Positions 44,131-55,735 of a DNA stretch of 64,000 bases are shown piece after piece. Made by a program: the position numbers and the translations under genes. Source of the DNA: Macrotrachela quadricornifera (Eukaryota; Rotifera; Eurotatoria; Philodinida; Philodinidae); assembly GCA_022393335.1 (NCBI GenBank), contig JAJEKB010020949.1, positions 686,462-750,461 of the forward strand, read 5' to 3'. Within the stretch, counting starts at the first letter, position 1. Each line of letters begins with the position of its first letter. The notes under the pieces were generated by a model. The model had not been told where the DNA came from and searched no databases. It saw only the letters and a list, made by a program, of their open reading frames with translations.

Positions 44131-45598
44131 TGTTGGGGACAAAACTGAAATTTGGTCAAATTTGAAATTTGTCCGGACCGAATTAAAATTCTAGTTTTGT
44201 CCAGCATTTCTTCGGACAAAATTGAAATTTTAGTTGTGTCCGGACTAAATTAAAATTCTAGTTTCGACCAGCTTTTTCCTGGACAAAATCAGAATTTTAC
44301 TTTTGTCCGGCCAGAGTTAGAATTGAAGATGACACTTTCTAAGATGAGTCTTCATACACAAATTTTTAAAGTAATCCCTATCGCGGATGCCTGATGAGTT
44401 AATGAGGGATAGAAGGACTTCCAAAAGATTTTGGTGAAATTCCTTAAGGACACCCCCCTCATTTTTTTTGTCGAACTTTTTGAAAAAATTGTTTTGTTTA
44501 TATGCGCTGTAGATAGATCATCTGTTGCTATTTCAATCATCGTTTAATGACCTCAATCTACCCCTTCATTTCGTTGCTATAAGAAGTTCATGGGAAGCTA
44601 TCGCCCAAAAAAAAATTTTTGAAAAACTTTTTTATGTACTCAGCAGATTCTACATGAAAAGTTGCTCATAAAAATGTTGGAAAAAAAATCATACCGGCCT
44701 GAACTTATTTTTCATTTTTCTCAAAAACTGACTTTTCACACATACTACACGGTTGGACCACCGATAACCTCCTTTTAACTTTGTCCGATTGGGCTCGAAT
44801 TTTTATCACAGATACTTTGAAGTATTCTCCAGAGATGAAATCGGTCGCTTTAATTTCTGATGTTTTCATCCGAACTTATAGGATTCTGAAGGTCACAAAC
44901 TTGGCTATGGCAAAAACCTTCATGTATTTTTTTTTTATAAAAAAAGAAAGTGAGCTTTTAAAACAAAGCTGAAAAATACCTCTGCGATACATCCATAGGT
45001 ATTTCCAAAAAATGTTCGGCTTTATCGGACGAAATTTAATGAGGAAAACCGGTGGCACAATGAGGCCCTATGAAAAATCCTTGATTCTCCAAAAAATCCA
45101 AAAAGACCCTTTTGAAAATTTTTTCTTTGAACACGTGTCTCATCAATTTGGGTCCCCTATCTGTGGTTAAAATTGCAGCTCGATCAGTTTTGCCGTCTCT
45201 GAGATCTGAAAATCATGAAAAAAGAGGGAAGGGTACTATTAAGCACTTTTTAGAGAATCCCTCTGGAGATGATCAGCATTACCAGGGTCTCTCAAACAAG
45301 CCACCATTAGAATTTCATGAGAATGTTAGACTTATGCAAATTTTTGAGGGGCAACTTATTCGGAGACTCCGCAGTGAGTTTTAGAGACATTCCTGAAATA
45401 TGCAACTTCCCAGAGAGTCCATTAGAGATAGTCGGCTTGAGTTTCTTTGAACAAAACTGAAATTCTAGTTTTGTCCGGACAAAAATGAAATTTTGGTTTT
45501 GTCCGAAGAAATGCTGGTCAAAACCAGAATTTTAATTCAGTCCGGACAAAATTAAAATTCTAATTTTGTCCGGACAAATTTCAATTTTGTCCCCAACA
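44131..45598. mobile_element. 1.47-kb inverted-repeat element inserted in LINE-2 ORF1
   Basis: TATA at 44127-44130 and 45599-45602 flanks an element with ends TGTTGGGGACAAAA. Its imperfect terminal repeats of about 130 bp are rich in GTCCGGAC and AAATTTTAGTTTTGTCC words. Removing 44131-45602 joins TTATATGTA to TACCTATGTAAG and restores the ORF1 frame. No transposase ORF was recognised inside. TATA or TA duplication suggests a cut-and-paste DNA element; the family is unknown. Confidence 0.82.
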
Positions 45599-46683
45599 TA
45601 TACCTATGTAAGCGCGATCGATATCCAAACCTATTGACTAATGTAAAAATTAACTCGGTTCCTCCTAACCACTTACCACCTCAGCATATAATATTAATAA
45701 AATGGATTAATAAATCATTCACAGATGATGATGTTCGTGTTAAATTAAACAGGAAATTTGAAAGTCTCTTTTCAGCTGAATCAATATCAGGAACTTTTAA
45801 TGAAAGAAACCTTCATGTTAAAGTGGAAATGATGAATAAAAATGAATACAATAACATATTGAACAGTAAAAAAATTAACTTAGGAGGACAATTATATCCA
45901 GTCGATGAATACCTTCCATCTCCACGTATTTTAATTTGTAATCGCTGTAATATTCCTGGTCACACAAAGAAAGCTTGTCGTAGTTCAGATGTAGATCTCT
46001 GTCGTCGATATGGTAAACCAAGGACAAATGCAGAAGAGCACAAAGAATGTGAAATTAAGTGTTATCACTGTCAAGAAAACCATGTAGCTACCGATTACAA
46101 ATGTAAAATTATTGATGATTATCGACGTGAATTGATTGAAGAGCTAAAGAAACATCCAGAGAAGATGCCACCTGAAGTTCAATTGTTTATTCCATCTGAG
46201 TATCGATCTGCCGATTGCAGAAAAATAATTTATAATGAACAAGTACCTCAACAAAATCAGTATGGTCAACAACAATACTACAACAAAATTAATTTTACTG
46301 CTGGGCCTGATTTGAGAATACTGAATGCTCCAACAAGAACAACAGATACTGTTACGAACAATCTAAATGAAGTAATTAAAACTCTATCGGAAGAATTGAA
46401 AGAAGAAAAGCTGAGACACGTAATTGCACAAAAACAAATCGAAGAAAAACTTAAGGAAAGCGTAAAAATGACAAAGAGAGCTTGGATGTTAATCAAACAA
46501 ATGCAACAAACTAAACTAACGATGATGTCTTCTATGAATACAGTATTGAACCAAGTGTTGTTTCTCATGTGTGGAAAATCAACAGAAATTCTCAATTTAG
46601 TCACCACCAAATTGAAAACACGTATAAAAGCTGTTAGCGCAATCCCTGCGGGATTAAAATGTGAAACACGATATAGCTTCTAG

Positions 46684-47270
46684 TGCTGATCATAGGTAGA
46701 TAAAACTTGCTTATAAACGTATAGGTAAACCCCTCTCCTTGCATAGACGATCATCTTTAATACAAGACTATGTCTGAACAAATGTTCATCGACTCTAATA
46801 GAAGAACATGCATTAATTAATTAATCCATTAATTATTTAGAAAAACAGGATCTTTTGAATATATTAATTAATAATTGGTTAAATATTACCACTTTTCTAC
46901 TTTATTTCTAAGAAATTGCGTTGCACTATAGAATCCATGGCATATTTTTATACAAAATAACAATTTTTCAGCGCAAAATATCCGAGAAACATTAAATAAA
47001 CAATTCTAAATTAATTATAATTAGTTATGGTAAATAAATAAATTATAAATAATTGTCGCTGATTAATTAATTATAATTTATTATAGTTCATTAGGTAATT
47101 ATAATTAATTATGGTTAATTAATGAGTACTGCGAAGAGAAATGTTATTGAGTATGTCTGTCACGTCTATGATATTCCGTTGCTAAGGATGTCTGTCGCGT
47201 CTGTGATATGCCGTTGCTGAGGATGTCTGTCACGTCTGTGGGGGGGGGGGGGGGGATGCAAATTTCTACC
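46684..47270. repeat. Low-complexity insertion: TTAATTAA tract, 33-34-bp tandem repeat and G16 run
   Basis: This stretch interrupts the alignment of ORF1 with the first LINE. It contains a long tract of TAATTA words (46790-47125), then a partly repeated unit with GGATGTCTGTC(A/G)CGTCTGTG and ATATGCCGTTGCTGA (about 47145-47240). A run of 16 G follows at 47240-47255. No gene. It may be a decayed MITE or slippage-expanded sequence. Confidence 0.55.
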
Positions 47271-47472
47271 CCTAAATACTTCAACACTCCTTTTAAGTCG
47301 TGTTTCACAAAAAACCTTAAACTTGATGATGTTACCGAGTTAATAAACAATCAAGTGTCCTCTATTGATGAAGCGTGTGACGAATTCGCTCGTCACCAAC
47401 AACTACTTAAAAAAATTTCTTCCCAACAAAACGAAGCTATAGAGTTACTAGACACTATGTTTCAACGCTTAA

Positions 47473-50448
47473 ATGAATAGTGAAGAAATCGATTATTGTA
47501 TGATTCGTTTTACCAATGAAACGATTAATTATTTTGATGGAACTGATGAAGATAAAAACTCCTTAACTTCTATTTTATGTTAGTAGAATTCATGTGTAAA
47601 TGTGAAGGACATATGTAAACAGTGGGTGAAAGTAAGACCTAAACTTTCTATTGAGCATCTTACATTATTAGTGTGGAGCTGTGAAGGTTTATCTACTCAC
47701 ATGGCAGATTTTGATATGCTTTTATGTTCGTATACACCTCATTTATTTTTATTAAGTGGAGTTGGAAAACAGATACATAAGCTTCCGCGCGTTCACACTT
47801 ATAAATGATTTAGTTCTAGAGGAACGAATAGTTTCAGTGGTGTAGCGATTCTGGCTCACCAAAATCTGAAAGTTTCGTTAATTGATGAATCAGCTAATTT
47901 TGTTTTGATCCAAATAGAAATATTAAATCAAACAATTTTCATTTCTGGTATCTACATACCCCCCAAGAGTTCTCCACCCTTGGAACTTTTTGATAAACCC
48001 AAAGACAAGGAAATATTTATTTTTGGTGATTTCAATTCCAAACACCATGATTGGAATTGTGAGTATAGTAATGTTTCAGGAAATAAATTAAAAGAATGGT
48101 TAGTGGAAAATGGTTTTGAATGTTTACATCCCTCTCTTCCCACTTCAAAAAAATCAAATTCTGTAATTGATTTCGGAATAGGAAAAAATAAAGAAAATTG
48201 GGGAATCGAAAGATTAGCAGAAGGAACCTCTGATCATTATCCCATATTATTTCTCTCTCCTTTCCCTGCTACTGAAAATGGCGTTTTTCGAAAAACAAAC
48301 TGGAAGATATTCAACTTCTTTCTTCAAATGACACATAGTTACTGGAATTCACTTGTGTACAAGTTAGATTATAATGTCTTTTTAGATATCTTTTCTCTCT
48401 TCTTAGCAGCTTTAAGTGATAGATGTACCAGCTTCGAAAATGTAAACAAATTTAGGCCTCCGTGGCCACCAAATTTAATAAATTTAATTTGTACAGTAAA
48501 CAAATATAAGAGAAAATTTCGTAAAACTAGATTTCTCCAAGATTATAAGACATTCAAATTCTATGAAGAGATTTATATAAAAGAAAAGCTTGTGTTCGCA
48601 TAGGAAAAGAGAAACAGGAAAATCCAACACATGAAGGAAGGTCAAAGCATTTGGTCTCACGTGCACCACGTTTTTAAACCTTACTCGCCGACCTTCAGAG
48701 GACTTAAAACACAAAACGGTGTAGTAAAGGATGAACAGAAAATCGCTGATAAACTCGCTGACTTTTATGAGAAACACTTTGCTGAACCAATCTTTGATCA
48801 TAACAATCTCTTTCATTTAGAATGTTTTGAAGCATATGACAGAATTAGAGGTACTCCCAATGTTTCCTTAGATCAGATAAAAATTGAAGAAGTTATTCTA
48901 CAGTGGAAAAAATTCGCACCAAAGAAATCATTAGATAGTGTAGAAAACTCAGCACTTTTATTCAAACAACTTCCTCCTTAAAACTTAGGTACAATTACAG
49001 TTTTATTCAATAAATGTGCCTTGGAAAGACAATTCTTTGAAGGAGCCAAAATTGCGAAGGGAATTTTCCTTTCCAAGGATGGTGCATATCCAACTATAGA
49101 CCGTCTCCGTTCAATATCCCTTCTTCCCAATCTTGGTAAAGTTTTCGAAAGAGTATTAGTAGCTAGAATTGAAAAATGGTGTCTGATCAAGGCGCGCACC
49201 TAGATGAACAATCAGGTTTCACAGCAAACAAATGATTGCAAACACGTATTTTAGGTATAGTGGAAGATATAAGAATAGCCATTGCAGCATGCAATTGTCC
49301 AGCTCTAGCTCTGTTTATTGATTTCTCGACGGCTTTTGATCGTTTATGGTGGCCAGCACTGTTTCGTACTCTAGAGAAACTGGCAATGCCTATTGAATTA
49401 AGAAAATGGATATTTAATTGGTTACAAAATAGATGGATGAGAGTTCCCTACGGTGAGGCAAAGTCAAGACCATTTTGTATTTCAGTAGGTGCGCCTCAAG
49501 AAAGCGTACTTGCTGCTCTTTTATTTCGATTACATGTGCATTTTTTACCTTCTCACCTCCTCCAGATAGTAAATCATCTCTTCGGAGATATTCTCACGCT
49601 TATAATAACAGGAGCTTTAGAAATCATCTCTCGGACAATATCCAATACCTTGAATTTTAAGCCAAAGATGTGTTGAAAGGATTGGAAAATTTTTTTGATA
49701 ACTACCTCCTGCCAGTCAACATTGCAAAAACTAAGGCTATGCTGCTTCATACTGCAGTAGCACCTTTAAAACCGAAGATCGAATATAAAGGAGTTTCGGT
49801 TGAATACGTCACCAATTTTAAATGTTTAGGAGTTCATATTGGTACTAAGTTAGCATGGGGGAAATTTATAGATGACAGATTAAGAAAAGTAAAGCAGTCT
49901 TACAATGGACTACGAAAGTTATTTAATACAATTCCTAAAAACGAAATAAAGATAAGAAGAAAACTATTCCTAGCCTTTTCCCTTCCCCAATTTATCTGGC
50001 TCTTTTTTTATTTTTTCTACTTTACTGATAAACAAAAGAAAAGATTGAACATGTTTTTGGAACAGGCATAAGGTTGGTGTATTCTCTTTGGGGATACGAT
50101 GATCTGGCATCTCTTGCGTTAAGTCGCGAACTCTCGTTGCGTGACTATCTATATAAATATTTGCTAAAATTTCAAAAACATCTTGATTCAGCTCCTGAAG
50201 CGGATGCTTACCGACAAACTTTAACAGCTTACTACATTGCTAAGTCATCCTCAAAGACATACTATGAAAATATGGAATTTAGTACAGATAGTTTTTTCCC
50301 GAACAGACTTGAGGAACGCGTAAAGCACACCTATACTGATGTCATATCGTTTATAGATGTACATATAGAACAGTACGATAATTTTAGAAAATCAAGCTCA
50401 ATATTAGAACTTTTTGTTTTGAAATATTTTTCGGAAAAGCCACCATGA
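47473..50448 (+). pseudogene. LINE-2 ORF2: endonuclease/reverse transcriptase, inactivated
   Basis: It starts at ATG 47473 overlapping the ORF1 stop. Endonuclease motifs are GIYIPPKSSPP, IFGDFNSKHHDWN and SDHYPI. The reverse transcriptase has LRSISLLPNLGKVFERV, LFIDFSTAFDRLWWP and a thumb region (VEYVTNFKCLGVHIG). The C-terminus ends FSEKPP, like VEPP in the first LINE. Decay is clear: the catalytic FADD box reads FGDI (about 49585), GAPQG reads GAPQE, and stops or shifts occur near 47580, 47806, 48601, 48979, 49201, 49660 and 50069. The protein cannot be catalytic even if translated. Confidence 0.87.
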
Positions 50449-50811
50449 ACTTACAGAAAACTCAAATACTTAAAAATGAAATATGTTGTAGAGAGACTTA
50501 ACATTGAATGTATGAGGTGTATGGAACATTTTAGCCCTCCGAATGTGCTTTTTATTTTCTCATTTTATTTTATTTCATCTTACGTTTTTTTCTCTAAATT
50601 CTATTGCATGTGCATATTAACCAGTTTTTTGTCAATTGTTAACCTTTATGGAACAATAAATTGAATGTTAAAAAAAAAAATTATAATAGAATAAACAATA
50701 AGATATTTATTTTAATTTTAAAAAGAAAACATTGTATATAATAATACTAGATTACAAATAATCAATAATTCTATACATACAGAAAAAAAGGAAATAGTTT
50801 ATAAATGTAAA

Positions 50812-52109
50812 TTAAATAGGTTTAATTGTTAGAAGAATATCTTTGACAGTTACTAGTTGACCAACATGACATAATATTGAAGAAATTTTTCCAGGAATTG
50901 GAGCACAAACAATAGGTTCCATTTTCATTGCTTCAAGTATAATAACCGGTACATTTGCTTCTACTATTTGATCAATTTCTACAAGTAATTTCCATACATT
51001 TCCACAAATTCCTGCACTAACAGATGTTTGTCCATCGAGATCTAATGGTTTTGTTCCAATATCATTATCATTATTTAAAATTACATTTATATTATCATGT
51101 TCTTTTTGCCAATGTGAAACTTCTTCTTCAAATACTTTAGCTTGTTTCGTAGTAAAATTTTCGATACTTTCGGATTCTTGTTGAAGAAACTCATTATATT
51201 TTCCAAAATCAAATATATTATCATCATCAATACGTATATTTAAATGTTCTTGATGAAATGCTTGACGTTGTTTAATAAGTTCTTCTTCATTAACAGGATA
51301 AAACGAACTTGATCAAAAAATCTCAAAAGCCATGGATTTCCATCTTTAAATGCAATATTCCGATTAAATTTATTCCAAATAGGTAATGTCCGACCAATTA
51401 ACTGATATCCACCTGGTGAATCCATTCCATAAATACACATATAAACCCCACCAATCCCAACAGTACCTTCAGCAGTAAATGTACGTGCTGGATTATATTT
51501 TGAAGTACGTAATCTATGACGTAGATCAATAAGTATTGCACATAGTGCACCAAGATAAACATCACCAAGACCAAGTATTAAATAAGATGCATCGAAAATA
51601 ATTTTTCTTACATCATCACGAGAATTAAGTTCATTAATACGTTGAATAAAATCAACATTATTAAGTAACCATGGTGCTGATTCTTTAACTGTTTCTCTAT
51701 AACGTTTAACAGCATTACGTGTAGCTGAATCTTCAAATGTAAGTGGTAAATAAACAATACGACTTTTAACACGCATCATATTATCATCAGATGGCAAATT
51801 ATCTTCAGCAGATAAAAATGCAGCAAGTAATTGTCGTCGATGAATTATTCTAGTATCATATTTTATTTGAAGTGAACGAATACCTGGTGATAATTCCAAA
51901 ATACCTTCAACGGGATAATTATTACCTAATTCTTCCATAAGAAAATGTACACGAAATCGATAACGTAAATCAAGATGCATTGAACCATATTCAATAAGAA
52001 TATAATGATCACCTGCTTGTCGATAAATAACAGTTAGTCGTATTGATGTTTCAAGTAATTCAACGAGTATACATTTCAATTCTTCAATTTTTGTTTGATT
52101 GATACACAT
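50812..52109 (-). pseudogene. Urea carboxylase C-terminal fragment (CT_C_D / AHS1 plus biotinyl domain)
   Basis: The minus-strand frame opens with IRLTVIYRQAGDHYILIEYG, then LDLRYRFRVHFLMEEL, LELSPGIRSLQIKYD, GTVGIGGVYMCIYGMDSPGG and RFFDQVRF, the carboxyltransferase subdomain 1 of urea carboxylase (KipI-like). One base appears deleted in a T-run at about 51300. The line continues as NEEELIKQRQAFHQEH, a linker, and the biotinyl domain with ILEAMKMEP (biotin Lys) ending at TAA 50812-50814. The enzyme carboxylates urea to allophanate in fungi, algae and bacteria, and typical animals lack it. The N-terminal biotin carboxylase and CT_A_B (AHS2) parts are absent; another short frame starts about 12 bp upstream. 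Truncation plus frameshift indicate a pseudogene, though the single-base loss could be an assembly error. Confidence 0.88.
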
Positions 52110-52120
52110 TTGTGTTCATT

Positions 52121-52289
52121 ATGAGCAATCGATTTGTTGCCAAACATGTTACGTCGAAAAAACTAACTGACGAAGGTTTGTTTATTGATTATGGATTGAT
52201 CTATTGATTGATTTATTGTGATTTTAGAAATTACTGGATTACAAAAGATTTCCAATCTTAGTCGATATAAAATCAACGAAGATTATTAG
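52121..52289 (+). CDS. Possible two-exon 5' gene fragment, function unknown
   Basis: ATG 52121 reads MSNRFVAKHVTSKKLTDE up to a GT donor at 52176. After an ATTTTAG acceptor (exon from 52228) it continues EITGLQKISNLSRYKINEDY. The frame then meets TAG, or uses the donor TTAGTAAGTG just beyond (52287-52296). Splicing keeps the frame, and the peptide looks real, as if it were the start of a longer protein. Sequence further on is a repeat ending near 52518, so the remaining exons may have been displaced. No family recognised. Confidence 0.35.
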
Positions 52290-52339
52290 TAAGTGATTCT
52301 TATAAAAGAAAGTAGTTTTTGTTTTTTTACTTTCTTTAG

Positions 52340-52520
52340 ATCAACACGGATGTTAAGCAAAACCAGTGGTATGTGATTGTTATCCATATAGGCGATGCTA
52401 GTGGAAGGAGTATTTACGTGGTTTTCTGTGACATCGGAAACCGTTGGTCGGACACCCTTAAACCCTTTCCGATAGTAACAAACTCGGAAACCCGATAAGA
52501 GTTTCCGAGAATACGGATTT
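52340..52520. repeat. Element end with TTTTTTTTAGAGTGTACC terminus
   Basis: The segment contains short inverted words (CGGAAAC and GTTTCCG) and ends in TTTTTTTTAGAGTGTACC. This is the same terminal form as at 2736 (inverse), near 54950 and near 56400. No matching opposite end was located here. Confidence 0.4.
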
Positions 52521-53198
52521 TTTTTAGAGTGTACCAGGTGATATTTTTGATCGAAAGAATTATCAATTTTTTTCATCGTTGTGAACAACAACAACATGAA
52601 AAGAAACAAAAAAAACAGGACAAATTTTTTAACTTATTTATTTTTCCATATTGATAACCTGTTGTTGTTGTTTTTCTTTCTCTTATCGTTAATTTTTTCT
52701 CATGCTATTACATTTATTTTTCCTCTTCTCGTCTTGTTGCATTTATTTTTTTCTTTCTCTTCTTCTTTCTTATAAGGTGATATGATGAACATGTCTCCTT
52801 ATTAACTAGTACATTCATATCAGATATTTTTGTTTTTTTTGAAAGTTTTTCGTTGGTTTTTCTATTTTTCTTTCACCCATGTGTCAGATGTTATAAAAAA
52901 AAAGAAGTTTTTGTACACAAAAATCTTTTTTTCAAGATGGAAGGATGTTAGGATATATTACAATCCGACATCCACATATATATATATATGTTAGTCTTCT
53001 AATTCTTTCGTGTTGTCTTTCTTTCCTACTTGTCTTTTGTTTTCCTCTCCATATATAGATACGTATGTGAAGATATTAGGACACTTTCTTTTTCTGTTTT
53101 TGTTTATAAAATAAACTTTATGTTTTCATTTGAACACGCCTCTTTTTCCTCATAATGAAAACATAATATATTATATGAATGAATCGAACTCACACATA
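52521..53198. other. No gene; T-rich sequence
   Basis: Poly-T/pyrimidine-rich sequence with a short TATATA tract near 52975-52990. No coding signal. Confidence 0.5.
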
Positions 53199-54036
53199 AA
53201 GGATGTACCATAATAACTGAGGATAAATTGTTAATGATATTTTTCATATTTTTTCTTGACGTAGGTGACTGAAATTTTTATCATATATCTATCTAATGAT
53301 GATCTTTTATTTCCTCAAGTTTCAGTTCTCTTTGCTAAAACTAGAGCTGAAATGCATAAATAAGAATAAAGGGTAGTTTTTTGGATATTCTACCAATCAC
53401 ACAAAAATCCTCCAAATAATCTCATATATACCTCTTCTTGTAGGTCTCTGCGAGTTATATTTATAGAAAAAAAATCAGGGTTTTGTGACTTTTCGTTTGT
53501 GAGATATGAGTATCACAATTTTTAACGTATTTGTGGGTATATTCAATAGACTGTTTTTTGTTACATCATCAAATACTAAAAATTGGTATATGTGCAGATG
53601 CACGAAGTTATGAAAGACAAGAATATATCATCAGAATCGGTTATAGACAGTATGGGCTTGAAAAACATAGATTATAAGATTTCATGGGTTTAAAGACGCT
53701 ATAAATGAGTTAAAAGTTGTGATGCTCATATCTCACAAACGAAAAGTCATAAAACCCTGATTTTTTTACTCTAAATATAACTCGCAGAGACCTACAAGAA
53801 GAGGTATATATGAGATTATTTGGAGGATTTTTGTGTGATTGGTAGAATATCCAAAAAACTACCCTTTATTCTTATTTATGCATTTCAGCTCTAGTTTTAG
53901 CAAAGAGAACTGAAACTTGAGGAAATAAAAGATCATCATTAGATAGATATATGATAAAAATTTCAGTCACCTACGTCAAGAAAAAATATGAAAAATATCA
54001 TTAACAATTTATCCTCAGTTATTATGGGACACCCTT
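53199..54036. mobile_element. TA-flanked foldback MITE, mariner-like ends
   Basis: TA at 53197-53198 and 54037-54038 brackets an 838-bp element. Its left end reads AAGGATGTACCATAATAACT and its right end is the inverse of AAGGGTGTCCCATAATAACT. The arms are about 325 bp and nearly identical, the loop about 190 bp. GGGTGTCCCA-type ends and TA duplication fit Tc1/mariner-derived MITEs. No transposase. Confidence 0.82.
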
Positions 54037-55401
54037 TATACAAGAATAGAACTTCTTTCATATCACCTTTGAAATTCATCGAATATGCCAAGGAAAACCA
54101 ATTCATCCGAGCAAGATAGTTTATACAAAACACAATATTCAATGAATCTAGAGCCGAAAAAATTTCGTCTTTAATTGATAAAAAATATTTTATCAAAATA
54201 TGGTAATCAAAAACACATCTCCATTGAAAAACCATCAACTGATTCATCACTACGGTTATCAGCTAGACGTTTTCCATCACTAATATCTTCAACTGCCTCA
54301 AAAACAGCTGCCATAAGGAAGTGTCATGTATGTTCTCATACAAAATAACGTGAAAAATCAATCAAATACAAAAGATATTAGTGTGAAGGATATAATGTTG
54401 GATTATATATAACTAATTGCTTCCAAGTTTATCATACCTTAAAATACTTTTGATAATGATTTATCATTGAATAAACATCTATTTTAACTCTAATAATAAA
54501 CTTCATTTTCTCAAAAAAAAACTCCGTCCCGAAAGGGTTCAACTTTTTGAAGTATATGTGCGGACACACATTTTTTTGAGGAGGTGACTGTTAGAGGTCA
54601 TTTCTGTAATTTTTTCTTTTCTTCGTTTCTTTACACTTTTCTTTCTCTTCTCTCATATATAGATATATACATGTGTTTTTCTTGTCTCGAGAGTTGTTGT
54701 TATATCCAGAAGCGAGATATGATCCACTTGCTCCTCTTTCCATGTTTATTGTTATTTTTCCTTTTTGTTTTTCTTTAGATAAAGTCAGATTTGAACATTA
54801 AAATCATTTCTATATTTTTCTCTCCACTATTTATCTCCCAATAGGCATGTTAGGAAGATTCTGTTCGAAACCCTTGATTTCTCGAAATCAAAGAAGGTTC
54901 TTACCGTGTATCAAGGTGAAGAGCCTTTTTAGGTTTTGAAAAACCCCTGTTTTTAGAGTGCATCTAATGAGATTCTTTAGCAAGATCGAAACAAGCATTT
55001 GCCATGGAACGGCTTATCTTATTTTACTCACCCTCACCCTCTTTTACGAATAAGTTTTACCATATTCTTTAAGTGAAGATAGTTTCAGATATGTCATTTG
55101 AAATCCAACTCACACACATCGACGATTCACATGTAACGTCGAAACGCATATTCACATGTTGACAGGAGAACAAGTGCATTTAAATGCATTCAAGCGAGCA
55201 TTAATATTTCTAGTTAGCTTACATGCATTCCAATATCAGAAAGAATTAAATACGCTTCATGACTTAAGATATATATATATATATATATATATGCTTGATA
55301 ATAAAAAAAACTCGTTTTTTAAAACACATAACTAATGAGGTTATTGCGACCTTCTATTGAGCGACGTGAAAGTGCGAATGAAAAATAAACCTGTAGAATT
55401 C
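54037..55401. other. No firm gene; weak minus-strand scrap and repeats
   Basis: A minus-strand scrap at about 54318-54060 reads MAAVFEAVEDISDGKRLADN. After a frame change it gives DEIFSALDSLNIVFCINYL. It might be a host-gene remnant cut by the neighbouring MITE, but no family is recognised. A repeat end with TTTTTAGAGTGCATC lies at about 54945. An (AT)n run of about 24 bp lies at 55270-55293. Confidence 0.35.
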
Positions 55402-55726
55402 AGAGTTCGACATGGATCACTTTTTTGTTTACCCGACCCGACCCGATCCGACTTTTCCATTTCCTAACCCGACAATAGTATGACCCGACCCGACCCGACC
55501 CGAGTTGGACTCTAATACACATACATTTACACGTGCTAATTATTTTTCTTTTTTTTCTCTGAGAATATAATCTTTCTATCGATTTCTTTCCTTTCTATTA
55601 GTTCTAGTTGAAAATAAAGGATACGTTCTCTACTATTTTCATTCTTTATATTTTGTAATATTGCATCCTTAGCATAGCAAGATTATGTGAAATTTTTTCC
55701 CATAACCCGACCCGAGTTGGACTCTA
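55402..55726. mobile_element. Small MITE containing CCCGA repeats, 9-bp flanking repeat
   Basis: GTAGAATTC occurs at 55393-55401 and 55727-55735. Between them the ends are AGAGTTCGAC and, inverted, AGAGTCCAAC. The interior carries three clusters of CCCGA pentamers (about 55434-55450, 55480-55505 and 55706-55716) and an internal copy of CCCGAGTTGGACTCTA. A 9-bp duplication would fit Mutator-like mobilisation, but that is inference. Confidence 0.6.
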
Positions 55727-55735
55727 GTAGAATTC

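Larger units (their letters stand above)
43363..47480 (+). pseudogene. LINE-2 ORF1 (zinc-knuckle protein), interrupted
   Basis: ATG 43363 opens a charged N-terminus (DSDDFPTVGMNKSRKS aligns with the first LINE). Several frame changes occur between 43740 and 44000. The frame then reaches DIFFDLWWIHSEGN and IELYV before the first insertion. After it, CKRDRYPNLL continues into a long open part (45634-46683). This has an RNA-binding-like region and the knuckles CNRCNIPGHTKKAC, CRRYGKPRTNAEEHKEC (one Cys of CxxC replaced by Tyr) and CYHCQENHVATDYKC, then a Gln-rich coiled segment. A second insertion follows, and the last part (about 47290-47480) encodes SSIDEACDEFARHQQLLKK and MFQRLNE. The stop overlaps the ORF2 start (ATGAATAG, 47473-47480). 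Confidence 0.82.
43330..50679 (+). mobile_element. LINE-2 of window: second, decayed copy of the same LINE clade
   Basis: ORF1 with zinc knuckles, ORF2 with endonuclease and reverse transcriptase, the 3' sequence GGAACAATAAATTG and a terminal A10 run (about 50669-50679) mirror the element at 12586-18186. The proteins differ at most positions, so this is a separate family of the same clade. The 5' border is uncertain and I found no target duplication. The copy contains two insertions inside ORF1 (44131-45598 and about 46684-47260). Confidence 0.85.

Noticed and set aside
52121..52289. Continuation of urea carboxylase on the other strand or a shared promoter
   Set aside because: The urea carboxylase fragment is truncated mid-protein at this point, so this is not a gene start for it and a divergent promoter is not supported.
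55434..55505. Telomere-type repeat from CCCGA pentamers
   Set aside because: Short interrupted clusters inside a 325-bp element with flanking 9-bp repeats; internal to the chromosome.
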